Of a stretch of DNA of 64,000 bases, positions 18,049 to 26,917 are shown one piece after another. Source of the stretch: JAHBTB01 sp964451255 (GTDB lineage Bacteria; Armatimonadota; Fimbriimonadia; Fimbriimonadales; Fimbriimonadaceae). The DNA is taken from positions 310,001-374,000 of the forward strand of contig CAYVHL010000002.1 of the NCBI GenBank assembly GCA_964451255.1, read 5' to 3'. The position numbers and the translations under genes are program-made. The notes under the pieces were generated by a model, which did not search any database, was not told where the DNA came from, and saw nothing but the letters and a program-made list of their open reading frames with translations. Within the stretch, counting starts at the first letter, position 1. Each line of letters begins with the position of its first letter.

Positions 18049-20384
18049 GGTTCATCTCGACCCTGGTCTTTGCCATCGTCGCCACGGTCTGCCTGGCCGT
18101 CGACGGCCAGGCCGGACCCTATCACGTCTCGTTGAGCACGGAGCCAGACGTCGTGCCGGTCGGCAAGGCAAGGGTTACCGTGAGGGTGACCGGGAAGGAC
18201 GGTCATGCCGTTTCCGATGCCACGGTCACTGTCTTCGCGAAGATGCCTGGCATGAACATGGGTGAGCGGGAGGAGAGTGCGGCGGCCTCGGGTAAGGACG
18301 GCACCTATATCGCTCCGGCGACGTTCGCGATGGCGGGCCAGTACGATGTGACCCTCACTGTGAGTGGCGCTGAAGGAACAGGCAAAGCCGTTCTAAGCCT
18401 GAACACAGGTCAATCCTCGTCGGGGAAGTCTGCTGGCGGGCAAGCATGGTGGCTGATCGGCGGACTCGTCCTGGTCGTGGGCTTTGTCGTCTGGCGGATG
18501 CGCGCGACGCACCAGAAGGTAATGCTGAAAGGAGTCCTCAACCGGACAGTCGTCCTTTCCCTCCTCCTCCTGGCGGGAGCGATCGGCGTCGGTGTCTGGG
18601 CGGTCCGCAACCTGCGTCGTGAAGGGGCGATGACGCCACTCGAGGCTCAGGTGATGGAGATGAACACACCTGCGCCAGAGGGTGCGCTTCCCGTGGTGCT
18701 TGCGGAGGCCAAGGTCGAGTCGTTTGCCGAGACTATCAACTATTCCGGTCAGGTCGTGGGATTCGTCGAGCAGGACGTCGTGCCTCGTGTCGCGGGTTTG
18801 ATCGTGGCAATGCCTGTCTACGTCGGTGACCATGTCAAGAGGGGCCAGGTCCTTGCCCGCTTAGACACGAGCCAGACCGATCCCATGGTCGCAGAGAAGG
18901 CGGCCGCGGTGAGCAACGCCAGCCAAGGCGTCAATGTGGCGGCCTCCGAATACAGCCAGTCGCAGAACATGGTCGAACAGGCGCGGGCCGAAGCACAGAT
19001 GGCGACCGAAGAGATTCGGGAAGCGAAGGCCATGTTGGAGTCGGCGACAGCCAGCCAGGCCGCGACGGCGTCGGCTGCTGAAGCGGCGACCGCCGAGCAA
19101 CGCGCGGCCCAGTCGGAGTTGGACGCCGCGAACGCCGACCAAACCTACCAACGCCAAGAGTTGGAGAGATCCCGACAGCTCTTCGGCAAAGGGGCACTCT
19201 CCAAGGACGAGTGGCAACTGGCAGTGGCAACGGCTCAGAAGGCGGACGCGGCGGCAGCTTCGGCCAAGTCGCGGCTAGCCCGTGCGGTGGCAATGGCGAC
19301 GAGCGCCCGCAACGAAGTCAAGCGGGCGGCGGCCGACGTGACGGCGGCCACCACAAAGGTGACCAAAGCCGAAGCCAACTTGAAGGCTAAGCAAGCCCAG
19401 GTGAAGACCGCCCAGTCGGGCGTCAAGAGCGCCGAAGCAAGGCTGGGGCAGTCGCGGGCCGCGGTCTCGGAAGCGGGCGCGTTGTTGAAAGGAGCGACCA
19501 CGCAGAGGGACTACGCCGAACTGCGGGCCGAAACAGACGGTGTTGTAACCCAGCGCGTCGTCAGCCCGGGCGTCGTCGTGTCACCTGGACAGTCTCTCCT
19601 CAAGGTGGCACAAGTGGCACCCGTGAGGTTGCAGGTCAACGTGCCGCAACAAGACCTCGCCAAGGTCCGTGTCGGCGACGAATTCCAGGTCCGCGTGGCC
19701 GGCTCAAGTAGCGACCCACTCGTGGCCAAAGTGACATCGGTGTCGCCCGCCGTCGACCCTGCCTCACGGATGGGAACGGTCGAAGCGCTTTACGACAACA
19801 GCGACAAACGGTTCAGCCCGGGCCAGTTCATCGCGGCGGAGATCGTGGTCGGTGTCCAGGAGCAGTCGCTGGTCATCCCTTCCGACGCGCTCGTGACGGA
19901 GACGCGCGGAGGGAAGACCCTCACCAAGGTCTGGGTGGCCACTGCTGGCCAAGGTCGGTTGACCGTGATGGAACGCGAGGTCGAGGTCGCTGGAAGGTCG
20001 CACGACAAGGTGTCGGTCCGCGCAGGCCTGAACGAAGGCGAGCGGGTGGTGGTCTCACCGTTTGGCCTGACCGACGGTATGACCGTCCGGTCCATCGAGC
20101 CGCTTGCCAAGGCGTCCGGGGGCGCGCTGACGATCGAGCTCAACAGCGAGGGCTATTCGCCTGCGTCGTTTGAGATTCCAGCCGGAAAGCCGGTGAAGCT
20201 GGTCTTCATCCGCAGGGTCGCGGAGACGTGCGGCACGTCCGTGAAGTTCCCTGACCTCAAGATCGAGGTTGAGACCCCCTTGAACAAGCCCGTGACGGTG
20301 GATATTCCGCCGCAACCGGCAGGCAAGACCTTGTACTTTGCCTGTCCGATGGACATGTACAAGGGCCAGGCGGTGGTCAAGTGA
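18045..20384 (+). CDS. Triple-fusion efflux adaptor: YtkA-like domain, HlyD/CusB core, C-terminal cupredoxin
   Basis: 779 residues from ATG 18045, which overlaps the previous stop. Residues 1-22 are a signal peptide and about 23-122 a YtkA/FixH-like beta domain (LSTEPDVVPVGKARVTVRVT, KMPGMNMG). Two membrane helices lie at about 136-152 and 170-190. The HlyD-type adaptor follows: GLIVAMPVYVGDHVKRGQVL, an unusually long Ala-rich coiled coil of about 220 residues, and YAELRAETDGVVTQRVVSPG. The last 90 residues form a cupredoxin-like domain with ETCGTSV and FACPMDMYKGQAVVK, the same signature as the free protein at 23809. It should join pump and channel and may pass copper or silver directly to them. 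Ordinary CusB-type adaptors lack the two end domains and the double membrane anchor. Confidence 0.9.
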   Translation: MRFISTLVFAIVATVCLAVDGQAGPYHVSLSTEPDVVPVGKARVTVRVTGKDGHAVSDATVTVFAKMPGMNMGEREESAAASGKDGTYIAPATFAMAGQYDVTLTVSGAEGTGKAVLSLNTGQSSSGKSAGGQAWWLIGGLVLVVGFVVWRMRATHQKVMLKGVLNRTVVLSLLLLAGAIGVGVWAVRNLRREGAMTPLEAQVMEMNTPAPEGALPVVLAEAKVESFAETINYSGQVVGFVEQDVVPRVAGLIVAMPVYVGDHVKRGQVLARLDTSQTDPMVAEKAAAVSNASQGVNVAASEYSQSQNMVEQARAEAQMATEEIREAKAMLESATASQAATASAAEAATAEQRAAQSELDAANADQTYQRQELERSRQLFGKGALSKDEWQLAVATAQKADAAAASAKSRLARAVAMATSARNEVKRAAADVTAATTKVTKAEANLKAKQAQVKTAQSGVKSAEARLGQSRAAVSEAGALLKGATTQRDYAELRAETDGVVTQRVVSPGVVVSPGQSLLKVAQVAPVRLQVNVPQQDLAKVRVGDEFQVRVAGSSSDPLVAKVTSVSPAVDPASRMGTVEALYDNSDKRFSPGQFIAAEIVVGVQEQSLVIPSDALVTETRGGKTLTKVWVATAGQGRLTVMEREVEVAGRSHDKVSVRAGLNEGERVVVSPFGLTDGMTVRSIEPLAKASGGALTIELNSEGYSPASFEIPAGKPVKLVFIRRVAETCGTSVKFPDLKIEVETPLNKPVTVDIPPQPAGKTLYFACPMDMYKGQAVVK

Positions 20385-23300
20385 GCGAGGAAGGTGGCGG
20401 CGCCAGGAAGCCCAACGCGCTCCACCTGATCCACAAATGGTCGATCGAACACAGCTACGCTGTCATCGCTTTCTATGTCGCGATGGTGGCGTTGGCGGTG
20501 CTGGCTGTCTCACGGATGCCACGCCGGTTCGCGCCCTACGTGGAGAGCCCGATGGTCGGTGTCGTGACCATGATGCCGGGCCTCTCCGCGCAAGAGATGG
20601 AGCTTTATATCTCCAAGCCTATCGAAGAGCAACTGATCAACGTCAAGGGTGTCCACTACGTCCGCTCGACCTCGCAGGACGGGTTCAGCATAGTGACGCT
20701 GGAGTTTCCGTATGGCACGAACATGCAGCGGGCCCAGACAGACATCCAGTCGTTGATGAACGTCGTGCAGTCGTCGTTACCGTCGACGGGCGCGAACCTC
20801 AAGCCTTCTTGGGTCGTGCCAATCGACCCCCTCAACCTCCCGGTTCTGACGCTCTCGGTCACGGGCGACCCTGCGATGGGCTGGGACATGGCCAAGGTCC
20901 GCGAGTTCGCTGACAACACCGTCGTCCGCCGCCTGAAGGAAGTCAAGGACGTCTACGCCGTGGTTCCATTTGGCGGATACCGCCGTCAACTCCAGGTCGT
21001 GATCGACCGCGACAAGCTGGCTTCTTACGGGCTATCCATACTCGATGTCCGGAACGCCATAGACCGGGCAAACGTCAGCGCGACCGGCGGAACGGTGACC
21101 AACGGTGAAAGCGAGGCCATCGTACGTATCGACACGAGGGCGACCGACGCCAAAGACGTGCTGGACTATCCCATCACGGCGGTCGGCGCCCGTCCGGAAG
21201 CCCCTGCCAGCGGTGGCGGCATGGGGATGGGCGGCGGCAGCGCATTGCCCGCCCCAGCCCCCCAAGCCACCGAAGCTGCTTCAACTCCACGAGTGGTCTA
21301 TGTCCGCGACGTTGCTCACGTTGAGGACAGCTATTGGGAGAAGCGGTCCGGCTACCGGTATCTGGACAACACCTCAGGCGAGTCCAAGGAGTCCATCGAG
21401 GTCAGCGTGATCCAGAACCCCGGGGCGAGTTCTGCACTTGTCGTGCCCGACACCATGCGGGTCGTCCGCCAGTTGGAGACAGACCACCCGGGAGTGAAGT
21501 TCGAGACTGCCTACGACAACGCCCATTTTGTCGATATCCTGTTCGACAACGTTTGGCACGAACTGGGCGTCGCCGTGCTCCTCACTGGAATCGCGCTCGT
21601 CCTCTTTCTGGGTGAATGGCGGGGCACTCTGATCGCCATGGTCACCCTGCCGACTTCGTTGGCCATGGCGGTCTTGCTTATGGTGCCCTTCGGCATGACG
21701 TTCAACAGCGGGACCCTCATCGGGCTCCTCCTCAGCATTGGCAGGCTCGTCGACGACTCGATCATCGACATCCACGCGGTGGAGAGGCACTTGAGGATGG
21801 GCAAGACGCCCAAGCAAGCGACCATCGACGGTATCGCCGAAGTGCGCGTCGCTGTCATCGCGTCGACCCTGATGATTGTCTTGGCCCTGCTCCCGTTGAT
21901 CTTCTCGGGGGGAATTGTCGGGCAGATGTTCGTCGAGTTGGTGTGGCCGCTGATCTTCGGACTGCTTGCCTCGATGCTTGTTTCGTTTACCCTGACGGCT
22001 TTGCTCTGCGCAAACCTACTCCGCCCCGAGAGCGTCCGCGATGAGGAGAGGAAGAACCCCTTGCTGAGGCTCCTCTATGTGGTCGTCGATCCGTTCCAGC
22101 GCGGTCTTGGAAGACTGGAGAACGGTTATGCCCGGATGATTTCTTGGCTGCTGGAGCACAGGTTCGCCAACTTTGTCCGGGTTCTGGCGACACTGACAAT
22201 CGGCTTCACCTTCTACTACTTCCTCGGGTCGGAGATGATGCCCTTGGCGGACACGGGCCAGGCGTCCGGGTTCCTTGAGATGAACCCGGGAACCTCCTAT
22301 TCGGGCACCGAGCGCGCGATCAGGCAGGTCGAAGACATCATACGCAAGCACCCAGAGGTTGAGAAGGCAAGCATCGAGATCGGGGCGGAGTCGATGTTCG
22401 AGACATGGTCGCCGTTCTTCACCGGCTATCAGATGCCAGCGGTGAACGGCGCGGCCCTGATGCTGACGCTCAGCGACAAAGACCGGCGCAAGAACGACAT
22501 CTTCAAGGTGATCGACGCGATTCAGAAAGAGGCGTTGGAGACAATCCCAGGTGTCCGCCGGTTCCAGATCAAGGAGATGGGATCGGACGTGATGGCGACT
22601 TCCGCCGCTCCGATACACGTGAACATCTACGGTCCAGACCTGGCGATGCTCGACCGCCTAGGCGGGGAGGTTCTCCAAGTAGGCGAGAAGATGCCCGAGT
22701 TGTTCCAGCCTTCTCGGACTTGGGCCTTCGGGGTGCCTGACTACCGGATCAACGTCAATTTGCAAAGAGCGCAAGAGGTCGGTCTCAGCCCCGACCAGAT
22801 CGCCCAGCAAGCCTACTACGCGACGCGAGGCGGCTTGACCAACGAGTACTACCGCCTTCCGAACATCCGACAGGACACGATTCTCGTCCGTTACGCGGGT
22901 GATTGGCGTGCTGACATGGACGACTTGGCCTCGGTCTATATCACGACGCCGAGCGGGAAACAGATTCCGCTCAAGTCGGTCGCCGACATCGTACCGGCAA
23001 CCGCGCCGACAGCCATCGAACACGACGGTCTGCAGCGCGTGATTGGCGTCACTGGTTACTACAGGATCGGCAACCTCCCTAGCATGGATGTGGTCATGAA
23101 CCTGGTTGCCAACGCTTATGGGGGCAACAAGAAGCTTGGTGTCGAGCCAGTGAACTTTCCGCCGGGCTACGGCATGGAGATGCGCGGCGACATGACGCAG
23201 ATGATGGACAGTTTCCGACGCCTGATCCAAGGGCTCGTACTGTCGGTCGTCATGATGTATCTGGTTCTCGTCGTCCAGTTCCGAGGGTTCCTCCAGCCTC

Positions 23301-23812
23301 TCCAGATGATCGCCTCGCTACCCCTTGAACTGGCAGGCGTCTTCGTGGCGCTCTTCATCGCGCACCAGTCGTTTTCGACCGTGTCGATCCTCGGGATCAT
23401 CGTTCTGACTGGCATGGACATCACGACAGCGGTCTTAATGATCGACCTGGTGATGAAGTATCGGGACAAGGGCATCCCGCGGGACGAAGCCGTGCGACGA
23501 GCTTGCCCAGACCGCCTCCGGCCGATCCTGATGACGGCGGGCATCACCTTACTCGTCATGTTGCCGGTCGCGTTAGCCCCTAAGACCGGTCTGGACGCGT
23601 ACCAGCCCTTGGCGACGGCCGTCGTCGGCGGCCTGATCGTCGGCACGGTCCTATCTCTTTTCGACATACCGATCATGCACACTTATGTGGATGACTTCGT
23701 CGTTTGGGCCAACAAGACGTTCTTGAACAGGGAATGGTCTTGGCCCGTCACCGACCCTCACCCGACGGAGCCTGAAAGTCGGGGCAGCATTGACGGCTCA
23801 CCAAACCAATGA
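20381..23812 (+). CDS. RND-family efflux pump permease
   Basis: 1143 residues, normal for the family: twelve membrane helices and two large periplasmic loops. The central helix 4 motif is LLLSIGRLVDDSIIDIHAVE with Asp458-Asp459, matching the proton-relay aspartates of RND pumps; in the second half LGIIVLTGMDITTAVLMIDL and DRLRPILMTAGITLLVMLPV are conserved. A Gly/Ala/Pro insert near residue 275 is unusual. The GTG start overlaps the adaptor stop (GTGA) and its stop overlaps the cupredoxin start. The operon partners, all Cys/Met-rich or cupredoxin proteins, point to copper or silver rather than drugs as substrate (inference). Confidence 0.94.
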   Translation: MSEEGGGARKPNALHLIHKWSIEHSYAVIAFYVAMVALAVLAVSRMPRRFAPYVESPMVGVVTMMPGLSAQEMELYISKPIEEQLINVKGVHYVRSTSQDGFSIVTLEFPYGTNMQRAQTDIQSLMNVVQSSLPSTGANLKPSWVVPIDPLNLPVLTLSVTGDPAMGWDMAKVREFADNTVVRRLKEVKDVYAVVPFGGYRRQLQVVIDRDKLASYGLSILDVRNAIDRANVSATGGTVTNGESEAIVRIDTRATDAKDVLDYPITAVGARPEAPASGGGMGMGGGSALPAPAPQATEAASTPRVVYVRDVAHVEDSYWEKRSGYRYLDNTSGESKESIEVSVIQNPGASSALVVPDTMRVVRQLETDHPGVKFETAYDNAHFVDILFDNVWHELGVAVLLTGIALVLFLGEWRGTLIAMVTLPTSLAMAVLLMVPFGMTFNSGTLIGLLLSIGRLVDDSIIDIHAVERHLRMGKTPKQATIDGIAEVRVAVIASTLMIVLALLPLIFSGGIVGQMFVELVWPLIFGLLASMLVSFTLTALLCANLLRPESVRDEERKNPLLRLLYVVVDPFQRGLGRLENGYARMISWLLEHRFANFVRVLATLTIGFTFYYFLGSEMMPLADTGQASGFLEMNPGTSYSGTERAIRQVEDIIRKHPEVEKASIEIGAESMFETWSPFFTGYQMPAVNGAALMLTLSDKDRRKNDIFKVIDAIQKEALETIPGVRRFQIKEMGSDVMATSAAPIHVNIYGPDLAMLDRLGGEVLQVGEKMPELFQPSRTWAFGVPDYRINVNLQRAQEVGLSPDQIAQQAYYATRGGLTNEYYRLPNIRQDTILVRYAGDWRADMDDLASVYITTPSGKQIPLKSVADIVPATAPTAIEHDGLQRVIGVTGYYRIGNLPSMDVVMNLVANAYGGNKKLGVEPVNFPPGYGMEMRGDMTQMMDSFRRLIQGLVLSVVMMYLVLVVQFRGFLQPLQMIASLPLELAGVFVALFIAHQSFSTVSILGIIVLTGMDITTAVLMIDLVMKYRDKGIPRDEAVRRACPDRLRPILMTAGITLLVMLPVALAPKTGLDAYQPLATAVVGGLIVGTVLSLFDIPIMHTYVDDFVVWANKTFLNREWSWPVTDPHPTEPESRGSIDGSPNQ

Positions 23813-24195
23813 ACATCAGAACAATCAGCATCATCGCCATCGCCCTCGCGGCCACATCTGTGCTCGCTTTCCAGCAAAAGCATAACACCACCAAGGCCGA
23901 CGCGCCGGTGGAGGCCAAGCTTGTGAAAGGAGTCCAGGTCGCCACCGTCACGGTCGGCGACGGCAAGTACACACCTTCCGTCATCAAGGTCAAGAAGGGC
24001 ACCCCGGTCGCGATCACCTTTGTCGGTGGCAAGCACATCGGCTGTGGCTCGACTATCGAGGTCAAGTCACTGAAGCAAAAGCTCAGCGTCAAAGAAGGCG
24101 GCAAAGCCGTACTCAAGTTCAAGCCAGACAAGGCCGGGGAGATCGCGTTCGCCTGCCCGATGAACATGTACAAGGGCAAGTTCATCGTCAAGTAA
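23809..24195 (+). CDS. Small periplasmic cupredoxin-domain protein
   Basis: 128 residues with a signal peptide (ISIIAIALAATSVLA) and one cupredoxin-like domain of the plastocyanin-related COG4633 type: VTVGDGKYTPSVIKVKKGTP, GCGSTIEV and FACPMNMYKGKFIVK at the extreme C-terminus. The likely metal ligands are the two Cys and the Met residues; a His occurs in GGKHIGCG. It is a free copy of the domain fused to the adaptor two genes upstream. ATG 23809 overlaps the pump stop. Likely a periplasmic copper or silver carrier feeding the pump. Confidence 0.88.
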   Translation: MNIRTISIIAIALAATSVLAFQQKHNTTKADAPVEAKLVKGVQVATVTVGDGKYTPSVIKVKKGTPVAITFVGGKHIGCGSTIEVKSLKQKLSVKEGGKAVLKFKPDKAGEIAFACPMNMYKGKFIVK

Positions 24196-24498
24196 GAACG
24201 ACGACACTGGAAACACGACCCCGGGTGGCGCCTTCACCCGCCACCCGGGCCCACAACATTTGGCCGCGGGAACCCTTGACCGTGTGAATGGGCACGGCCA
24301 TCTCAAGTTCAATTTGAACCGATGGTGTGGTGCCTGAGATACTCGTTCGGGGCAAAGTTCGTATTTGCCTACAGTTGGTCGGTGGCTCTCTAGAGACGCC
24401 GCTCGATGGCTGCGATGTTATCAAATTATGGCAGGGTTCAGAGCATCACTCCTGCAATGGCTTCTGGAGTGTCTGCCAAGCTTACCGAGCCTTGTCAG
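24196..24498. other. Intergenic stretch between efflux operon and accessory block
   Basis: About 300 bases without a convincing gene. It holds an 11-base GC-rich inverted repeat, CCCGGGTGGCG (24220-24230) with CGCCACCCGGG (24239-24249). This may terminate the efflux operon, although no T-run follows. The rest shows nothing I can name. It is the boundary between the copper operon and the less GC-rich block. Confidence 0.5.
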
Positions 24499-25572
24499 TT
24501 ACGCCATGTAGAAGCGTTCGAACTCACTGGGAGTTGCCGTTATCCATCCTTCTCGGAACGACGCATTGTGGTGATGCCTGAGGCTGATGCCGTTCGTGCA
24601 GAAGACCCTTGTGCCCTTCGTGTTGAGGTAGTTGATCACCATTTGCGAGGGATGTTTTTGCGTCGGATTTCCCGGCGTCGAGATGAACGCAGTCTTCGCT
24701 CGAATTGAGTTGAGAATGATCGGATTCACATTTCGCCGACTACCGTGGTGAGGAACTTGGAGGAAGTCTAGATCACCAAGTTCGATACCGTGGTAGTAAG
24801 CCTGCCACCGCGCGGACTCCAGCGCGGCCTTACCAGCGTCGCCGGTGAAGAGTGCCCGGTGCCCGTCCGTTTCGAGCAGGAGGATCGTTGATGAATTGTT
24901 CTCAGCCGCCGTGTCTTCGGTGCAGTCGTCTAAGAGTGGTCGTTCGGGAGACTCGATGTAGTACCTCGGTTCGCTTTGCACGATGGATGTACTTGGGGAG
25001 GTTAATCCGAGAAGAAGAGCCAGCGACGAGGGTTCAGGCGTTTTGTTGAAGAGCGGCACCAAGCCTCGATACATGTCGAGCGATGGCCCAAGGAAGGTAA
25101 GGCGACCGCTTCTCAAGTTGATTGGCTCGTAGGCGAACGGCTCAATGATGGTGATTCCCTTGCGCTTCGCTTGGTTCTCCAAGTCTCTCGCAAGATCAAG
25201 ATCACGACGAAGGTTACAGGTAACTGTGTTGGAGTTCGGATTCGTCGCGAAAAGGTGAGCGATTTGATCCGAGTGATTCCAAGGCTGATGCATGAGGAGG
25301 CAGCCGACCTTCAGTTCGTCGAGAAGTACGCTCATGCCAGAGATGTGATCCTGATCGGGATGGCTTGAGATTGCCAGATCGACCGTGTCTGTTCCGTAGT
25401 AACAACGGATGTGGTCGGCAAGCTCTCGGCCCGACTCCAGTGTTCCCCCGTCGATGGTCATGACGACCTGTTCGTTTCGCGCCCCGTAGAGGTTGCCGTA
25501 CCTGACAGCAATCGCGTCTCCAGGCTTCGAAGAGTGGCGGCCAACGCCGATAAAATCAATCTCAATTCCCAC
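24499..25572 (-). CDS. ComEC-type metallo-beta-lactamase-fold hydrolase
   Basis: 357 residues from GTG 25572. The MBL metal motif is SSHPDQDHISG, followed by LFTGDAG and QVPHHGSRRNVNP, the arrangement of the MBL domain of ComEC/Rec2. No membrane segment or signal peptide is visible, so it is a cytoplasmic stand-alone hydrolase, possibly a nuclease or phosphodiesterase. It lies 44 bases after a four-helix membrane protein in the same direction. Together they look like a two-gene module with an enzyme and a membrane partner. Codons use more A/T than the neighbouring operons, suggesting transfer. Substrate unknown. Confidence 0.82.
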   Translation of the reverse strand: MGIEIDFIGVGRHSSKPGDAIAVRYGNLYGARNEQVVMTIDGGTLESGRELADHIRCYYGTDTVDLAISSHPDQDHISGMSVLLDELKVGCLLMHQPWNHSDQIAHLFATNPNSNTVTCNLRRDLDLARDLENQAKRKGITIIEPFAYEPINLRSGRLTFLGPSLDMYRGLVPLFNKTPEPSSLALLLGLTSPSTSIVQSEPRYYIESPERPLLDDCTEDTAAENNSSTILLLETDGHRALFTGDAGKAALESARWQAYYHGIELGDLDFLQVPHHGSRRNVNPIILNSIRAKTAFISTPGNPTQKHPSQMVINYLNTKGTRVFCTNGISLRHHHNASFREGWITATPSEFERFYMA

Positions 25573-25616
25573 GGCATATTGTGAGACGTACGTCTATTGG
25601 TGTTTGTCGCGCCCAT

Positions 25617-26258
25617 TCAGGATTTTGGCCTCGACTCGAGAGCAGTCTCGCAGGTGACGAGAACCTCCCGAACGTAATACTCGGCGCGCCGTCGCGCCCG
25701 GAACCACTGGATTCCAAGGAGAAGAACGAGAATCCCAAGTATCGCTTGCCGATAGGGCCATTGCTGAACGCCACCATAGCCCATCGAGATCGAGAAGTTG
25801 AGGATCATGATCAACAGAACGCCGATCAAGTTGCGATTGTAGGCATAGAGCGCGTTGAATCGCTCAGTCCTCGAATGAGACACGCTTCGAGCTTGCTCCT
25901 GAGCATAAAGGAACGCCGAGTCGTCGCCGAGTTCGACTCCAGCATGCCTTACAATCTTCGCACGAACTCGGTCGACTAACTCTGGGTTGACCGTCTTGAG
26001 CTTCTTCTTCATGAGTTGCTCACTCACCTTGCCACTGAATGTCAGATCTTGGAGCTTCTCAATCATGCTTGAGATCGACTGCGCGACTTGACCGACGACC
26101 ATCGACAGAGCGATCAACAAGAGGACGGTGAAGGCGTCGGGGAACTTTGGATGCGCAATGAGGAGGATGTCAGGCCAACAGATAGGAATCCAGCCGACCA
26201 AGATCGCGCCCGGAACGAGGACGCTGAGCAAGTCATAGAAATCAAATTTATCGACCAT
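25617..26258 (-). CDS. Four-helix membrane protein of unknown function
   Basis: 213 residues. I do not recognise a named family. The N-terminus VDKFDFYDLLSVLVPGAILV leads into helix 1; helix 2 is at about 43-63, and helices 3 and 4 at about 143-160 and 168-186. Between helices 2 and 3 is a charged loop of about 75 residues that is likely cytoplasmic. The C-terminus is basic. It precedes the MBL hydrolase in the same orientation, so it is probably its partner. Membrane proteins of this size beside an enzyme are common in bacterial conflict modules, but nothing here proves that role. Confidence 0.65.
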   Translation of the reverse strand: MVDKFDFYDLLSVLVPGAILVGWIPICWPDILLIAHPKFPDAFTVLLLIALSMVVGQVAQSISSMIEKLQDLTFSGKVSEQLMKKKLKTVNPELVDRVRAKIVRHAGVELGDDSAFLYAQEQARSVSHSRTERFNALYAYNRNLIGVLLIMILNFSISMGYGGVQQWPYRQAILGILVLLLGIQWFRARRRAEYYVREVLVTCETALESRPKS

Positions 26259-26371
26259 GCTTCAGTATGTCTCGGAAGCAGGCAAGCGGTCAGCTTGCAC
26301 GCAACGCGGTTGTCACCGGATGAAGGATCGTCTCCGCCTCTCAAGGTCGCCTCGAAGCGTTGAGGCAGGTC

Positions 26372-26393
26372 AGCGGCGATTGTAACCGCCGCT
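26372..26393. other. Inverted repeat between the two accessory gene pairs
   Basis: AGCGGCG and CGCCGCT form a 7-base stem with an 8-base loop, just after the stop of the DUF6998-like gene. No T-run follows on the minus strand, so it may be a weak terminator or an mRNA-end hairpin. It separates the nuclease pair (26402-27366) from the MBL pair (24499-26258). Confidence 0.4.
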
Positions 26394-26401
26394 AGAAGCC
26401 A

Positions 26402-26917
26402 TCATGTCGCACCCTCATTCCCCCTGAAACAGGGAAGATCTCTGACCAATGGCAACTTGCCACTTGCCGACGAGTTCAGGATTCGTAGCCGAGTGAGAGA
26501 GATCGGGAGCTGACCGTTCGTCGGAAGCGTCTTGCCCTCGAACTCCCTCCAGACAGTTTTTCCTTCGCCGTTGTAGACCACGGACAGCGTGCCATTGAGG
26601 AACTGAAGAACAATCAGGTAGTCGGGCTTGCCTCTGAACGCGACGCCTCGCTTGCCGCCGGTCATCTTGATTTGAACGAGCCTTTCGCCTGAACGGGTCT
26701 TGGCGTCGTGATCTCTCGTCGAGCAAGGGAGCAGGATCAGGTCGAAGGCGTACGCGGCGAGAACCTCTCCAAGATGCCCGACCATGACGCCATCAGGTGT
26801 GAACCGCTTGCCCTCGACCTCGAACTCGTCGTTGAGTTCATCGACGGCTCGGTAGATGTCCAGAACCAGTCGGGTGACCCTTTCCAGCCTCTCGGGAGTC
26901 CAGTCGCCTTCAATCAT
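26402..26917 (-). CDS. DUF6998-like protein, possible restriction-endonuclease-like fold
   Basis: 171 residues from ATG 26917, which overlaps the GIY-YIG gene stop (ATGA). The frame is open 22 codons further, but that extension lies inside the upstream gene. The core reads FTPDGVMVGHLGEVLAAYAF, then HDAKTRSGERLVQIKMTGG and GKPDYLIVLQF. A helix with Glu followed by Asp and Q-x-K on two strands resembles the D-(E/Q)xK nuclease core, and I associate the pattern with DUF6998, which I recall occurring beside GIY-YIG proteins. Activity is inferred only. Probably co-expressed with the upstream nuclease-like gene. Confidence 0.65.
   Translation of the reverse strand: MIEGDWTPERLERVTRLVLDIYRAVDELNDEFEVEGKRFTPDGVMVGHLGEVLAAYAFDLILLPCSTRDHDAKTRSGERLVQIKMTGGKRGVAFRGKPDYLIVLQFLNGTLSVVYNGEGKTVWREFEGKTLPTNGQLPISLTRLRILNSSASGKLPLVRDLPCFRGNEGAT

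Noticed and set aside
19000..19500. Repeat-like Ala/Lys/Glu-rich DNA in the adaptor gene as a DNA repeat or CRISPR-like array
   Set aside because: It is coiled-coil coding sequence without exact repeated units or spacers.
24334..24352. Partial similarity (TGGTGCC ... ACTCG) to the tRNA-Leu 3' end at the far side of the accessory block, as an attachment repeat
   Set aside because: Only two short words match, with different spacing; too weak to call an att site.
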